Assembly: GCA_002402315.1 (NCBI GenBank)
Contig: DHFP01000105.1
Coordinates: forward strand, 8,176-30,824
Origin: Clostridiales bacterium UBA4821
GTDB taxonomy: Bacteria; Bacillota; Clostridia; Acetivibrionales; UBA4821
DNA length: 22,649 nucleotides
Direction of reading: 5' to 3'
The position numbers and the translations under genes are program-made. Shown piece by piece: positions 1-8,599 of this stretch. The notes beneath the pieces were generated by a model that was not told where the DNA came from, did no database searches, and saw nothing but the letters and a program-made list of their open reading frames with translations. How positions within the stretch are numbered: the first letter of the stretch is position 1; the number at the start of each line of letters is the position of its first letter.

Positions 1-1
1 G

Positions 2-1165
2 CTGGAAAACGGCGGCATAGTCAAGATAGAGATGAATAGACGCAGCTATAAGCTGCCCTATGGTTGGGACAGTTCAAAAAATGATAACCGCATACTCCAG
101 GTTTGCAAGGCTATTGAAGAGGAAACCGGAGAAAAGGTCTATCTGGTTACAAAAGATATCTTTCAAAGAATAAAGGCTGATGTTGTTGATGTTATTGCCC
201 AGGATTTCTTCTCGGAACAGGTCCCATCCTATGATAAGCAGTACCGGGGACGTGCCGATGTATACGCAAGTCCTGAAAAAATCACTGAGTTTTTTCAAAA
301 TAAGGTGCTTCGTCCAGAGGATATCAAAATGTCTATAGATGATGGTCAGTCTTTGGAAGAAGAAAAACTTGAGATTAATCAGTTTCTTATAATTCACTCT
401 TTTAACAACCCCAAACAGACTGCCCTCGGCAGATTTGACGGCACTAATATCGTACCTCTCAGGTACCTGGATGACAGTCCTTTTGGAATTACGCCACGCA
501 ACGTCGGGCAGAAATTTATGCAGGAAGCTTTGATGGAAAGTGCAAACGCAACTCCTCTTGTTATAGTTAAAGGCCCTGCAGGTACAGCAAAGACCTTTTA
601 TTCACTAGCGGCAGGTCTTCATAAAATCATGTGTGATGATTCCAAGGCTTATCGCAAAATACTTATCTGCAGGCCAAATGTTAAAATGGATGAGGATATT
701 GGTTTTCTCCCTGGTACTGAGCAGGAAAAGATTGCTCCTTACATGAGGCCAATAATTGATAACCTTGAAATCCTATTAGACAACGATGAAAATCACAGGT
801 ATAAGGTTGAAAAGGAATTAAAAGACAAAGTAGATGAATTGTTTGATAGAAGTATCATTATTACCGAATCAATTGCCTACCTAAGGGGAAGGTCCATTGT
901 AAAGCACTGGATAATCATAGATGAAGCGCAGAATCTGACTCCCCGGCAGGTAAAAGGTATAATTGCAAGAGCAAGTTCAGGAACGAAAATCATCCTTGTA
1001 GGTGACCCTGAGCAAATAGACCATCCGTTTTTAGATATACGGACAAATGGATTGTGCTATGCAGCAGAAAAGATGAAAGGCAGCAGCTTATGCTACCAGA
1101 TAGCGCTGACAGATGAAGAATGTGAAAGATCGCTATTGGCCTTTGAAGGAGCAAGGAGGATGTAA
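2..1165 (+). CDS. PhoH-family PIN/ATPase protein (YlaK/PhoH2-like), 5' end outside window
   Basis: The reading frame is open to the left edge, so the ATG at 32 is internal and the gene starts upstream of the window; 387 residues are visible. The first ~75 residues match the end of a PIN domain (NDNRIL, then LVTKD and IKAD), which precedes the ATPase in PhoH2/YlaK proteins of about 440 residues. The ATPase half has a Walker A loop GPAGTAKT, a conserved ICRPNV...GFLPG segment, Walker B IIIDEAQNLTP and GDPEQID. The family couples a PIN RNase-like domain to a helicase-type ATPase and acts in the cytoplasm on RNA. An oddity is Ala where most members have Gly before the Walker A lysine. It lies on the opposite strand to the glycan locus and is probably unrelated to it. 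Family assignment is firm; cellular role is not. Confidence 0.9.
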   Translation: MENGGIVKIEMNRRSYKLPYGWDSSKNDNRILQVCKAIEEETGEKVYLVTKDIFQRIKADVVDVIAQDFFSEQVPSYDKQYRGRADVYASPEKITEFFQNKVLRPEDIKMSIDDGQSLEEEKLEINQFLIIHSFNNPKQTALGRFDGTNIVPLRYLDDSPFGITPRNVGQKFMQEALMESANATPLVIVKGPAGTAKTFYSLAAGLHKIMCDDSKAYRKILICRPNVKMDEDIGFLPGTEQEKIAPYMRPIIDNLEILLDNDENHRYKVEKELKDKVDELFDRSIIITESIAYLRGRSIVKHWIIIDEAQNLTPRQVKGIIARASSGTKIILVGDPEQIDHPFLDIRTNGLCYAAEKMKGSSLCYQIALTDEECERSLLAFEGARRM

Positions 1166-1178
1166 TCCTCCTTTTTTC
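1153..1178 (+). terminator. Intrinsic terminator of the PhoH gene, overlapping its stop codon
   Basis: AAGGAGGA (1153-1160) pairs perfectly with TCCTCCTT (1166-1173) across the 5-base loop TGTAA, followed by a T tract (1172-1177). The gene's TAA stop lies inside the loop, so coding sequence forms the left arm. On the minus strand the stem is followed by GCTCC rather than a T tract, so it looks one-directional and would not clearly stop minus-strand transcription leaving the DedA gene. Confidence 0.8.
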
Positions 1179-1188
1179 TCATGTATTT

Positions 1189-1815
1189 CTATTCTGTAGT
1201 ATTCTTGCTTAACAACCTATAATACACAAACGCTATAACTATAATTATACCAACTACTACCAGCACTAGAGTATTATAAGATGCTAGTATTGATGTGATG
1301 TAATCCATATTATGTCCAAGAAATCTACCCAGAAGAACCAATGCAGTATTGTGAATCAGTGCCGCTGCAACAAACGATATGTAAACAATGCGCGGCTTTA
1401 TTTTGAATATCCCGGAAAACAGAATTATGATTGTATTAATACCTGGAATGAACTTGCTTAGGAATATTGCTCCCGGTCCATACTTATCAAACATCCTTTG
1501 CGCTTTACTTTTCTTCTTTTTAGGTAAAAATTTCTTAACCCACCTGTAATTTAAAACTTCATCCCCCTTAATGTAACCTATCTTATAAACAATGTATGAG
1601 CCCAATAGCGTACCACATATGGTAATTAATATTACGTCTGCCATCTTGAATGAATTGCTGACTGTAGTTATATACCCTGACAAAATAGTTATACTATCAC
1701 CCGGGTAAGGCGGAAATGTTACCTGCAGGAAACTGGAGAGAAAAAAAGTTAAATATGTTATTTGTATATTGGTTTCTGCCAAGTTTTTTATAAAGTTTAT
1801 GATTTGCTCTTCCAT
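1189..1815 (-). CDS. DedA-family (VTT domain) integral membrane protein
   Basis: A 208-residue polytopic membrane protein. It has the DedA signatures: TFPPYPGDS near residue 35, a YGPGAIFLSKFIPGIN stretch around residues 112-127 preceding a small-residue membrane segment, and a final hydrophobic helix (about 180-200) before a short polar tail. DedA proteins are transporters or scramblases of membrane lipids, and some members recycle undecaprenyl phosphate from the outer to the inner leaflet. The ATG at 1815 is preceded by GGAG at six-base spacing. It is the last minus-strand gene, 47 bp below a GT4 gene, and may have its own promoter. A role in returning the lipid carrier used by the upstream glycan pathway is attractive but inferred. 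Family call is firm. Confidence 0.88.
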   Translation of the reverse strand: MEEQIINFIKNLAETNIQITYLTFFLSSFLQVTFPPYPGDSITILSGYITTVSNSFKMADVILITICGTLLGSYIVYKIGYIKGDEVLNYRWVKKFLPKKKKSKAQRMFDKYGPGAIFLSKFIPGINTIIILFSGIFKIKPRIVYISFVAAALIHNTALVLLGRFLGHNMDYITSILASYNTLVLVVVGIIIVIAFVYYRLLSKNTTE

Positions 1816-1850
1816 TCAATTCTCCAATAATTACTTTTCTATACTTCTTT

Positions 1851-1878
1851 ATTGTACCATAACTACACACTAAAACAA
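1851..1878 (-). promoter_or_regulatory. Candidate promoter for the DedA gene
   Basis: On the minus strand TTGTTT (1873-1878) and TACAAT (1851-1856) are separated by 16 bases, with TG one base before the -10 hexamer (extended -10). It sits at the 3' end of the upstream GT4 gene, about 35 bases before the DedA start. The -35 match is poor and the region is AT-rich, so chance is a real alternative. Confidence 0.3.
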
Positions 1879-2990
1879 CCTCGTTTTCCATCCATTTTTT
1901 TAAATTCATTATATTTCCGGTCTATAAATAAATTCAACTTTCCTTTAAATTCTTCCTTCCCAAAACTCTCCGCATGTTTTCTAATGATTCCCTCGTCAAA
2001 ACTCAGACTCTCATACCGCCTTACGGCTTCAATAAGGGATGTTTCATCCTGTTGCATAAAGAACAGTCCCGTTTTCCCTTCAATAACCGTTTCCAACGCT
2101 CCGCCTTTTCCATAAGCAATTACAGGTTTTCCGCAGGCCTGAGCTTCCAGCGGAGTCATGCCAAAGTCTTCCTCACCAGGGAAGATGACCGCTTTACATC
2201 CTCTATAATAATCTCTTATGACTTCATCCGGCTGCCAGCCTGGAAACTCAATATTGGTACCCGAAATATTCTTCAGTTTTTGAAGCTCGCTTCCGTTTCC
2301 TATAACAACCAGTTTTAACCCAAGCTTATTAAACGCTTTTACTGCAATATCCACTTTTTTGTACGGTACAAGCCTTGAAACAATAAGATAGTAATCGCCT
2401 TTCTTCCCGTCCGGAGTAAAGAAATGAGTATCAATAGGAGGATGGATAACCTCCGCATCCCGCCTGTAATGCTTCCGGATTCTATTGGCAACATTGTACG
2501 AATTGGCTATAAAATAGTCAACCCTGTTTGCAGTACCGACATCCCAGAGCCTTAAATAATTCATGAGCACCGGAATCAGCAGTTTCTTGATCCAGCTTGA
2601 TTTTTCGTTTTGCAGGTATAGATGATAAAAATCCCAAGCGTACCGGATTGGAGTATGGCAGTAGCATACATGCATTGTGTCCGCACGCGTTATTACTCCT
2701 TTGGCACACGCCGAACTGCTTGATAATACTATGTCATATCTGCTCAAATCAAACTGTTCGAAGGCTATGGGCATAAGCGGAAGAAACCTTTGGTGCTTCT
2801 TCTTTGCCCCCCAGAGGTTGTTTATGAAAGACGTATATACCTGCTTGTCCTTAAATACGTCCGGCATGGCCTCTGGGTTGTAGATTAAAGTATATACCGG
2901 ACTGCCGGGGAATAGTTCCATGAAGTTCATGAGGACTTTCTCCGAACCGGCGACATTAGTCAGCCATTCGTGGATCAGTGCGATTTTCAT
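1863..2990 (-). CDS. Glycosyltransferase family 4 (WbaZ-like)
   Basis: A 375-residue GT-B retaining glycosyltransferase. The N-terminus (MKIALIHEWLTN, then AGSEKVLMNF) is the nucleotide-sugar GT4 start seen in WbaZ/mannosyltransferase-like enzymes, and CHTPIRYAWD near residue 115 is typical of that group. The C-terminal half carries the EX7E motif in EDFGMTPLEAQACGKPV. A TTG three codons upstream (2999) is possible, but AGAAAGGT lies only about two bases from it and ten to eleven bases from the ATG at 2990, so the ATG is preferred. Base composition is richer in GC than the genes at 3-16 kb. It likely adds a sugar, possibly from GDP-mannose, to the lipid-linked chain on the cytoplasmic membrane; donor and linkage cannot be read from sequence. 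Confidence 0.88.
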   Translation of the reverse strand: MKIALIHEWLTNVAGSEKVLMNFMELFPGSPVYTLIYNPEAMPDVFKDKQVYTSFINNLWGAKKKHQRFLPLMPIAFEQFDLSRYDIVLSSSSACAKGVITRADTMHVCYCHTPIRYAWDFYHLYLQNEKSSWIKKLLIPVLMNYLRLWDVGTANRVDYFIANSYNVANRIRKHYRRDAEVIHPPIDTHFFTPDGKKGDYYLIVSRLVPYKKVDIAVKAFNKLGLKLVVIGNGSELQKLKNISGTNIEFPGWQPDEVIRDYYRGCKAVIFPGEEDFGMTPLEAQACGKPVIAYGKGGALETVIEGKTGLFFMQQDETSLIEAVRRYESLSFDEGIIRKHAESFGKEEFKGKLNLFIDRKYNEFKKMDGKRGCFSV

Positions 2991-3000
2991 AGAAATCAAT

Positions 3001-3017
3001 ACCTTTCTTTTAAAGGT
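3001..3017 (-). promoter_or_regulatory. Hairpin covering the ribosome binding site between two GT4 genes
   Basis: On the minus strand ACCTTT (3017-3012) and AAAGGT (3006-3001) form a perfect 6-bp stem with a 5-base loop. The right arm is the Shine-Dalgarno element of the GT4 gene starting at 2990; the left arm contains the last codon of the upstream GT4 gene and its TAA stop runs into the loop. A terminating ribosome would open the stem, suggesting translational coupling. The stem is short, so this is only a plausible reading. Confidence 0.35.
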
Positions 3018-4080
3018 CTAAAAATTCTTTATACACTTCCAAAGTTTTTTCACCCATAACTTCCTGCCTGAAATATTTATAAAATCTTTGCTCCGCTTTT
3101 CGCCCCAGTTCTTCCCGAAGCTCTTTGTTTTTTACTAACAATTCTACTGCATTAATAATTTCCTCGACATTTGCCGGATTAATTAAAATTCCGCAGTCAC
3201 CTAATTCTTCTGGAACACCGTTTACACTAGTAGCAATAATTGGTTTTCCAAGTGACATGGCTTCCAAAATGGATATAGGGAGCTGTTCCCATAACGATGG
3301 TAAAACAAAAACGTCCATACTATTTAATAAACCAGCTATGTCGTTTCTGAATCCTAATAATTTAACCCTTTCACTTACTCCTAATTCATTAACTTGCTTC
3401 TGTAATTCATTTCTTAACTCACCATCTCCAGCTATCAGACACTGTACTCCCGGTACTTCAATTTTACTTATTGCTTCAATAAGAAACTTATGTCCTTTCT
3501 GCTCGGTTAGTCTTCCGCAGGTACCAACAACAATTTTATCGGTTGTCTCTTTGGTTGTCTTTTTCAATGGTTTGATTCCATTGTAAATTACTTTTATCTT
3601 TTCGGATCTTAAGCCGAATTTTATTAATTTTTCTTTTGCAACTTCAGATAGAGCAACAACTTTATCTGCAAAAATATTTAATAGTTTGGCAGAGGTCTTC
3701 TCAATATTCCTATTTGGTCCTCCATGTAAGGTTATTAGTACCTTTATATAGGGTTTTAGTAAAATGACTGTCACAATCTTTGATACAATTGTTGTATAAA
3801 TGGAACTGGCATGTATCAACTGAATATTTTCCCTTATAACAACATGTGCAATATGATAAATTGCTTTGAATATATTTATTGGGCTTCTCTTGTGTAAGCA
3901 TTTAACCTTTATATACTTGAGATTTTTGTTCGAAATCTCGTTTTCCCTAACTCCACCATCTGACATTACTATAGGATTTATATCTTTCTCTTTTAAAAAC
4001 TCAGCCAAATTGAGAATGTATATCTCTGTTCCGCCTTGTCCCAATATCGGTGTTATCATTAATAAACTAATATTATTCAT
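3010..4080 (-). CDS. Glycosyltransferase family 4
   Basis: A 356-residue GT-B enzyme. The N-terminal loop ITPILGQGGTEIYILNLA is the usual GT4 start, YNGIKPL near residue 170 ends the first domain, and the donor-binding domain has GTCGRLTEQKGH and EX7E (EQLPISILEAMSLGKP). The ATG at 4080 has GGAG nine bases upstream. It belongs to the same minus-strand run, 19 bp before the next GT4 gene, to which it may be translationally coupled. The sequence is clearly AT-rich. It probably transfers one residue of the repeat from a nucleotide-sugar donor; N-acetylhexosamine or glucose donors are common in this clade, but the donor is not determined. Confidence 0.9.
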   Translation of the reverse strand: MNNISLLMITPILGQGGTEIYILNLAEFLKEKDINPIVMSDGGVRENEISNKNLKYIKVKCLHKRSPINIFKAIYHIAHVVIRENIQLIHASSIYTTIVSKIVTVILLKPYIKVLITLHGGPNRNIEKTSAKLLNIFADKVVALSEVAKEKLIKFGLRSEKIKVIYNGIKPLKKTTKETTDKIVVGTCGRLTEQKGHKFLIEAISKIEVPGVQCLIAGDGELRNELQKQVNELGVSERVKLLGFRNDIAGLLNSMDVFVLPSLWEQLPISILEAMSLGKPIIATSVNGVPEELGDCGILINPANVEEIINAVELLVKNKELREELGRKAEQRFYKYFRQEVMGEKTLEVYKEFLDL

Positions 4081-4120
4081 TGAAAGGATCTCCCTGCAAA
4101 ATCACGTTTTGAATATACTG

Positions 4121-5128
4121 TTATTTGGATTTTCCTGCATGAAATTCATTCCGTAAGTTTCTAAGGAAGTTAACTAATCTGTTTACTTTATTATTATAAA
4201 CACACCACTTAAATAAAAGTAGCCTTATTTTATGCGCTCCAAGAAATATGTTCAGTTTTTGAACATGATTCTCATATTTTTTCAATTGAGTATTAAAATC
4301 AGAAGGGCAAAAACCTTTATAATTTTTATAATCGAATAAAATTCTTAGTAATCCGCTCGGTATAGTATATCTGTCCATTATAACCATAATTTTTTCAGCA
4401 TTATAGTTCACTATTTTTGTATTTCTGAGCCATTTTTTGTACCTTCCCCACATTTCTTTTGCCTGGAACTGATTTGCAGCATCATGCACCAGGGAGGTTT
4501 CATGCATGGTATAATAACATAAATATTCCTTAACACAGCACACTTCACAAAGAGTTGCAATCTTTAAGAACAACTCCATGTCTTCACCATAATTGCATCC
4601 TTCATAGAATCTTATTCTATTTTCAGCTAATACTTGTTTCTTTATCACCCATGTTATGGTTTCTGCGTTTGTATAATCCTTTAATATGTCAAATAAAATT
4701 CTACCTTCTCTGAAACTATTATTGATTTTTTTCTTCCTTCCATCTTTCACAAAGTGCCTAATTGTCCCGCAGTAGCATACTTGCGCCCCAATCTCAACAA
4801 TTCTGGCCATTTGCTTTTCGAGTTTGGAGCAGTCCCATTGGTCATCACTATCCAGAAATGCTATATATTCACCATTTGCCTTTTCAATGCCGAAGTTCCT
4901 TGCACTAGATACCCCTGAATTTTTTTGGTAATAATAATATATTTTTATGTCAGTATTTTGTTGTATTTGTTTTACAATACAACCTGTATTATCTGTACTT
5001 CCATCATCAATTACAATTATCTCAATATTCTTATAGGTTTGATTTGCAGCAGAAATAATTGAATTCCTAATGAATTCTTCTCTATTATAAGTAGGAATGA
5101 TAATAGATACTAAAGGATACTCCACCAT
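4121..5128 (-). CDS. Glycosyltransferase family 2
   Basis: A 335-residue GT-A inverting glycosyltransferase. VSIIIPTYNREEF opens the nucleotide-binding fold, DDGSTDNTG follows at about residue 41, and the metal-binding DXD region is LDSDDQWD near residue 95. An ED pair (YGEDMELFLK, about residue 180) fits the catalytic-base region of family 2. The C-terminal ~140 residues are basic, Lys/Tyr-rich and without recognised motifs. The ATG at 5128 has AAAGGA about seven bases upstream. It is one of the most AT-rich genes here, consistent with the variable core of a polysaccharide locus. Acceptor and donor are unknown. Confidence 0.9.
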   Translation of the reverse strand: MVEYPLVSIIIPTYNREEFIRNSIISAANQTYKNIEIIVIDDGSTDNTGCIVKQIQQNTDIKIYYYYQKNSGVSSARNFGIEKANGEYIAFLDSDDQWDCSKLEKQMARIVEIGAQVCYCGTIRHFVKDGRKKKINNSFREGRILFDILKDYTNAETITWVIKKQVLAENRIRFYEGCNYGEDMELFLKIATLCEVCCVKEYLCYYTMHETSLVHDAANQFQAKEMWGRYKKWLRNTKIVNYNAEKIMVIMDRYTIPSGLLRILFDYKNYKGFCPSDFNTQLKKYENHVQKLNIFLGAHKIRLLLFKWCVYNNKVNRLVNFLRNLRNEFHAGKSK

Positions 5129-5169
5129 AGTCTATCCTTTCGTATGTGTTAGAAACAGATATTTTTACT

Positions 5170-5197
5170 TTTATAATTCTTCAAGATTGTACTTCAA
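5170..5197 (-). promoter_or_regulatory. Weak candidate promoter upstream of the 4121-5128 GT2 gene
   Basis: TTGAAG (5197-5192) and TATAAA (5175-5170) lie 16 bases apart in the 65-bp gap between two GT2 genes. Four of six and five of six positions fit the sigma-A consensus. In such AT-rich DNA, matches of this quality arise often by chance. Confidence 0.2.
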
Positions 5198-6207
5198 TTT
5201 AGTGTTATATTAATTCCACACATTAAAGCAAATGTGATTTTTTGCTTCCAAGTCAGATATATTGCTGAACTTAAGGGTGATTGCCAAAACCTATTCCAAG
5301 TCCATACTCCTAAGTTAGCTGCCCTATTACATATAACGAACCATCTCTCAGCTAGAACCTGCATAAACTCAGATTGCGGCAAATCGGATACAACATTGTT
5401 TGCCGTCTTTAGTCTGAGTAGCCACATTTCACATTGTTCTATAAAGCTTTGAGTAGCTTTAAACGAGTATGAGCATATTGCTTGATGTAATTTTAATTCT
5501 TCATCGTTGGGCTGAATGCCTAACTGTAAAAGCTGAGTCTTTCTTATTAAATCTGAAGTTGCCATCTGCTCCTCTTCATGACGCAGGGAAACTTGATTTG
5601 GATGCCTCCTATATTCCAATAGGACTTCTCCTATATTTGCAATAGAAGTATATTTTGATAAACGTGTCCAAAATTCGTAATCTTCTGCATAAATATAAAG
5701 GGGGTTATAATATAACTTCTTGTTTAATATTTTTTTTCGCAACATCACTGTTGGATGGGCTAGTGGACATTGAAACAGAAGTAAACTTTTAATAATTCCT
5801 GGTTCGGTTGGATAACGCCAAACTTTTCTTACACCATACTTAAAAATCTTGACCCATGTTCCACAAACTCCGATTTCTGGATGACTATCCATAAAAGCAA
5901 CTTGCTTGGCAAGCCTATCAGCTAAACTTATATCATCACAATCCATTCTTGCAATATACTCACCCTGTGCTAAATCTAATGCTTTATTAAGGGTAAGAAC
6001 TATTTTTAGGTTCGTATTATTTCGGATGAACCGAATTCTTGGATCCTTATAAGATTGGATTATATCTCTGCTTTTGTCAGTTGAAGCATCATCAATTATT
6101 AAAAATTCAAAATCAGCAAAGCTCTGATTAAGAATACTCTTGATAGCTCTACGAAGATATTTTTCACCATTATACACAGGCATTATTACAGATACTTTCG
6201 TGCTCAT
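5194..6207 (-). CDS. Glycosyltransferase family 2
   Basis: A 337-residue GT-A enzyme. VSVIMPVYNGEKYL starts the fold, DDASTDKS follows at about residue 40, and the metal-binding region reads ARMDCDD near residue 90. HPTVMLRK and YAEDYEFWTR (about residues 150-180) match the family 2 subgroup that includes rhamnosyl- and galactosyltransferases of O-antigen and capsule loci. The C-terminus is hydrophobic and Trp-rich. The start codon overlaps the preceding gene's stop in ATGA, a four-base overlap that indicates translational coupling to the CgeB-like gene. Donor is not determined. Confidence 0.9.
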   Translation of the reverse strand: MSTKVSVIMPVYNGEKYLRRAIKSILNQSFADFEFLIIDDASTDKSRDIIQSYKDPRIRFIRNNTNLKIVLTLNKALDLAQGEYIARMDCDDISLADRLAKQVAFMDSHPEIGVCGTWVKIFKYGVRKVWRYPTEPGIIKSLLLFQCPLAHPTVMLRKKILNKKLYYNPLYIYAEDYEFWTRLSKYTSIANIGEVLLEYRRHPNQVSLRHEEEQMATSDLIRKTQLLQLGIQPNDEELKLHQAICSYSFKATQSFIEQCEMWLLRLKTANNVVSDLPQSEFMQVLAERWFVICNRAANLGVWTWNRFWQSPLSSAIYLTWKQKITFALMCGINITLN

Positions 6208-7394
6208 AACAACCCCATTTCCTTGAATACCATTTCAAACCGCTTATGCCACGTATGTTCTCTTAAACAACGCTGGTAACCAGCTAAGCGTATTCTTTCC
6301 CTCTCACTATCATGTTTCAGATAATAACTTATTTTATCAACTAAATCCTCTGGTCCTGTATAACAAACAATTTCCTTACCTATGCCAAAAAACTCCTCAA
6401 GTTCCTCCATATATTCTACCATATAAAAGCCACCGCTCATAGGTACTTCAAAATCACGCAATCGAATTTGCAGTGTTCGCTTACCACTTTTATGAGTCTC
6501 TCCACAAGATGAAAACCCAAGGTTTATCTTTGAACGGCTGTACATTTTTATCATATCAATATCTGACAAAACTCCGCTAATAATTCCTTCTGGCAAAGTT
6601 ATCTTATTATCATCTGCATTATTCTTTTCACAGCATAGCAGATTCAAGGAAGATTTCAACCGCCTCCCTACTACCTTCCATCCATCGATAGTCAATAGCT
6701 TTCGGCTTATTTTAAGAATCTTATTAAAAGTGCTTAGTTTATTACTAATTATAGCATCCTGAGAATATCTTTCCCACCCAAATCCCCATACCCTAACGTC
6801 AATTCCTTTTTCGGTTAAATATTTGATATAATAGGGCCTCTCCCCATAGGCCTGCCCTATAAACGTAACAAGATACTCTTTTGGCAAATCATAAGGCTTA
6901 TAAATATTAGGGTTAGCAGCTTCCTGACAGTAGATAGGTCTTGCTCCCATAGCAATATAATCTTTAAGTCTAAACTTTTCTGGTACCAGACACCAGTCAT
7001 AACGTGGAGAAATTTCTTTAACTAAATGCAATTGATAAGAACCATTGCAATACCAGTTAACAGTTTTTATTCCCATTGAACGAATTTCATCAACAGCTTC
7101 CGGTAATATACACGCATCATAAAAATAACTGAAAAAAAGGTCTATAGGCTTAATTGCATGGGCTGCGCGTATTTGCTTTAATAATTCTTTTGTTACTATA
7201 GTCCGATTCTTTTTTATGAAATTCCTTTGTATTGGATCGTCATGATTAAGATTCTGGAAAGTTTTCCGCAAATCAAAATTAAATTCAATAACATCATGAC
7301 CTAGCTCCATCAACGGCACCAACAAATTATTACGCCATAGATTAGATTGAAATGCTGAATTAGGAGTTGTATCCGAGGCATAAAATATTCTCAT
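6204..7394 (-). CDS. CgeB-like glycosyltransferase (Glyco_trans_1_2 type)
   Basis: A 396-residue GT-B-like protein. The N-terminal half (MRIFYASDT, then DLFFSYFYD and VNWYCNGSYQ) resembles CgeB/spore-protein-YkvP-type proteins. The C-terminal half has the PF13524-type signature RLRDFEVPMSGGFYMVEY, and EIVCYTGPEDLVDKI near its end. CgeB-like proteins occur in spore-coat and S-layer-associated glycosylation loci of Gram-positive bacteria and in O-chain loci; most members have no assigned reaction. The ATG directly abuts the TAA of the upstream GT4 gene (no gap), and GGAGG lies five bases before it. It overlaps the next GT2 gene by four bases. Family placement is good; the sugar transferred is unknown. 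Confidence 0.8.
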   Translation of the reverse strand: MRIFYASDTTPNSAFQSNLWRNNLLVPLMELGHDVIEFNFDLRKTFQNLNHDDPIQRNFIKKNRTIVTKELLKQIRAAHAIKPIDLFFSYFYDACILPEAVDEIRSMGIKTVNWYCNGSYQLHLVKEISPRYDWCLVPEKFRLKDYIAMGARPIYCQEAANPNIYKPYDLPKEYLVTFIGQAYGERPYYIKYLTEKGIDVRVWGFGWERYSQDAIISNKLSTFNKILKISRKLLTIDGWKVVGRRLKSSLNLLCCEKNNADDNKITLPEGIISGVLSDIDMIKMYSRSKINLGFSSCGETHKSGKRTLQIRLRDFEVPMSGGFYMVEYMEELEEFFGIGKEIVCYTGPEDLVDKISYYLKHDSERERIRLAGYQRCLREHTWHKRFEMVFKEMGLL

Positions 7395-8567
7395 TTAAAC
7401 CTCCAATAAACTGAAATAGAGTTTCTCATATTCTCTGCTTACTTTATCCCATGTAAAACGTCTTGTCCACACTCCAAATCCTAATGTTTTCATTAACTCT
7501 CTTTGTTCATTTTGTATATAAATCTGTTTTAGCACTCTTGCAGATTCTTTAATTTTTGCTTTACTATATCCTCTTGAATTTTTTAAAGTAGGTAATAACA
7601 AACCTGCCTGACACCAATCTATAATTTCTTTTGCATTTCCTACATCAGTTGTTAGAAACGGCGTTTTTGATGCCATACATTCAAAAAGTACAATAGGCGA
7701 ACATTCTATGTTTGAAGTAAATAAAAAAAGCTCTGCCTCCTTATATGCTGCTATGGTTTCTTCCCTTGTCAATGAAGTTATTATTAGTTTTTTCCTATCA
7801 AACAATCTCTTTATTGACTTCTTAAAACGCAGCTCTTTTTGTTTACATGACTTATTGCATCCCTGCTCAAAGCTGTTAGCTATCATTAAAAATACAGCAT
7901 TTTTAATCTTGGTTTGGTTAAAGATATCAATTGCTTCTTGATGACCCTTTATACCTGTATGAGAACTTACATTGATAATTAAAAATTCTTCTTTTGAAAT
8001 TCCAAGTTTACTTCTTATGTCTATATTTACTTCTGCTAAAAATTCATCTTGCGATGCACCATTTGGAATTATAACACAATTTTTCACTCCAGAATTGCGG
8101 GCAAAATTTATATCCCGATAATCATTTGAAAGGAATATGTTAACATCATATTTTTTCATCCATACTTTCATGGATTCAAAATAATGCTTATATGCGGTAT
8201 CATATAAGCCGGAAAAACCAGTCGGAACGAAAACTTTTTTTGCTTTAATACTATCAGTAATTTGTATTATTGCATCTGTTGCCCATTGTTGAGCTGCAAA
8301 ATTGGTTATAATATCAAATTCAGAATTCAGTATAAACCTCCTATAGCTGTCAATATCTCCAGACAAACCTCGAGCCAAGTTACCTGAAACATTAAAATCA
8401 ACAATTTTAACTCCATTTAACTCTTTATAAGTTCTTTCAGGTAATCTTGTGGTGGCAATTGTAACCTCATGGCCGAATTTAACTAAATGCTCTGAAATTT
8501 GCTTAACAACCTCCTGCATGCCCCCAATGGATGGATGATAGAACTCAACCGTATGTAGGATCTTCAT
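7395..8567 (-). CDS. Glycosyltransferase family 4
   Basis: A 390-residue GT-B enzyme: MKILHTVEFYHPSIGGMQEV is a classic GT4 N-terminus, IIPNGASQDEF marks the start of the second domain, and EX7E is present in NIECSPIVLFECM. A second ATG lies 12 bases upstream (8579), but GGAGG lies five bases before the ATG at 8567 and no such site serves the upstream one, so 8567 is preferred. The protein is Lys-rich and the gene AT-rich. It follows the methyltransferase gene by 32 bp and abuts the CgeB-like gene. It probably adds one residue to the lipid-linked chain; donor is not readable. Confidence 0.9.
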   Translation of the reverse strand: MKILHTVEFYHPSIGGMQEVVKQISEHLVKFGHEVTIATTRLPERTYKELNGVKIVDFNVSGNLARGLSGDIDSYRRFILNSEFDIITNFAAQQWATDAIIQITDSIKAKKVFVPTGFSGLYDTAYKHYFESMKVWMKKYDVNIFLSNDYRDINFARNSGVKNCVIIPNGASQDEFLAEVNIDIRSKLGISKEEFLIINVSSHTGIKGHQEAIDIFNQTKIKNAVFLMIANSFEQGCNKSCKQKELRFKKSIKRLFDRKKLIITSLTREETIAAYKEAELFLFTSNIECSPIVLFECMASKTPFLTTDVGNAKEIIDWCQAGLLLPTLKNSRGYSKAKIKESARVLKQIYIQNEQRELMKTLGFGVWTRRFTWDKVSREYEKLYFSLLEV

Positions 8568-8599
8568 GCAAGCCTCCATTTGCTAAGGAATATCTAATA

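Noticed and set aside
1153..1178. Bidirectional terminator serving both convergent genes
   Set aside because: On the minus strand the stem is followed by GCTCC and not by a T tract.
3125..3586. 153-codon plus-strand open frame
   Set aside because: Antisense to a well-supported GT4 gene, with Ser/Pro/Asn-rich composition typical of shadow frames and no recognisable domain.
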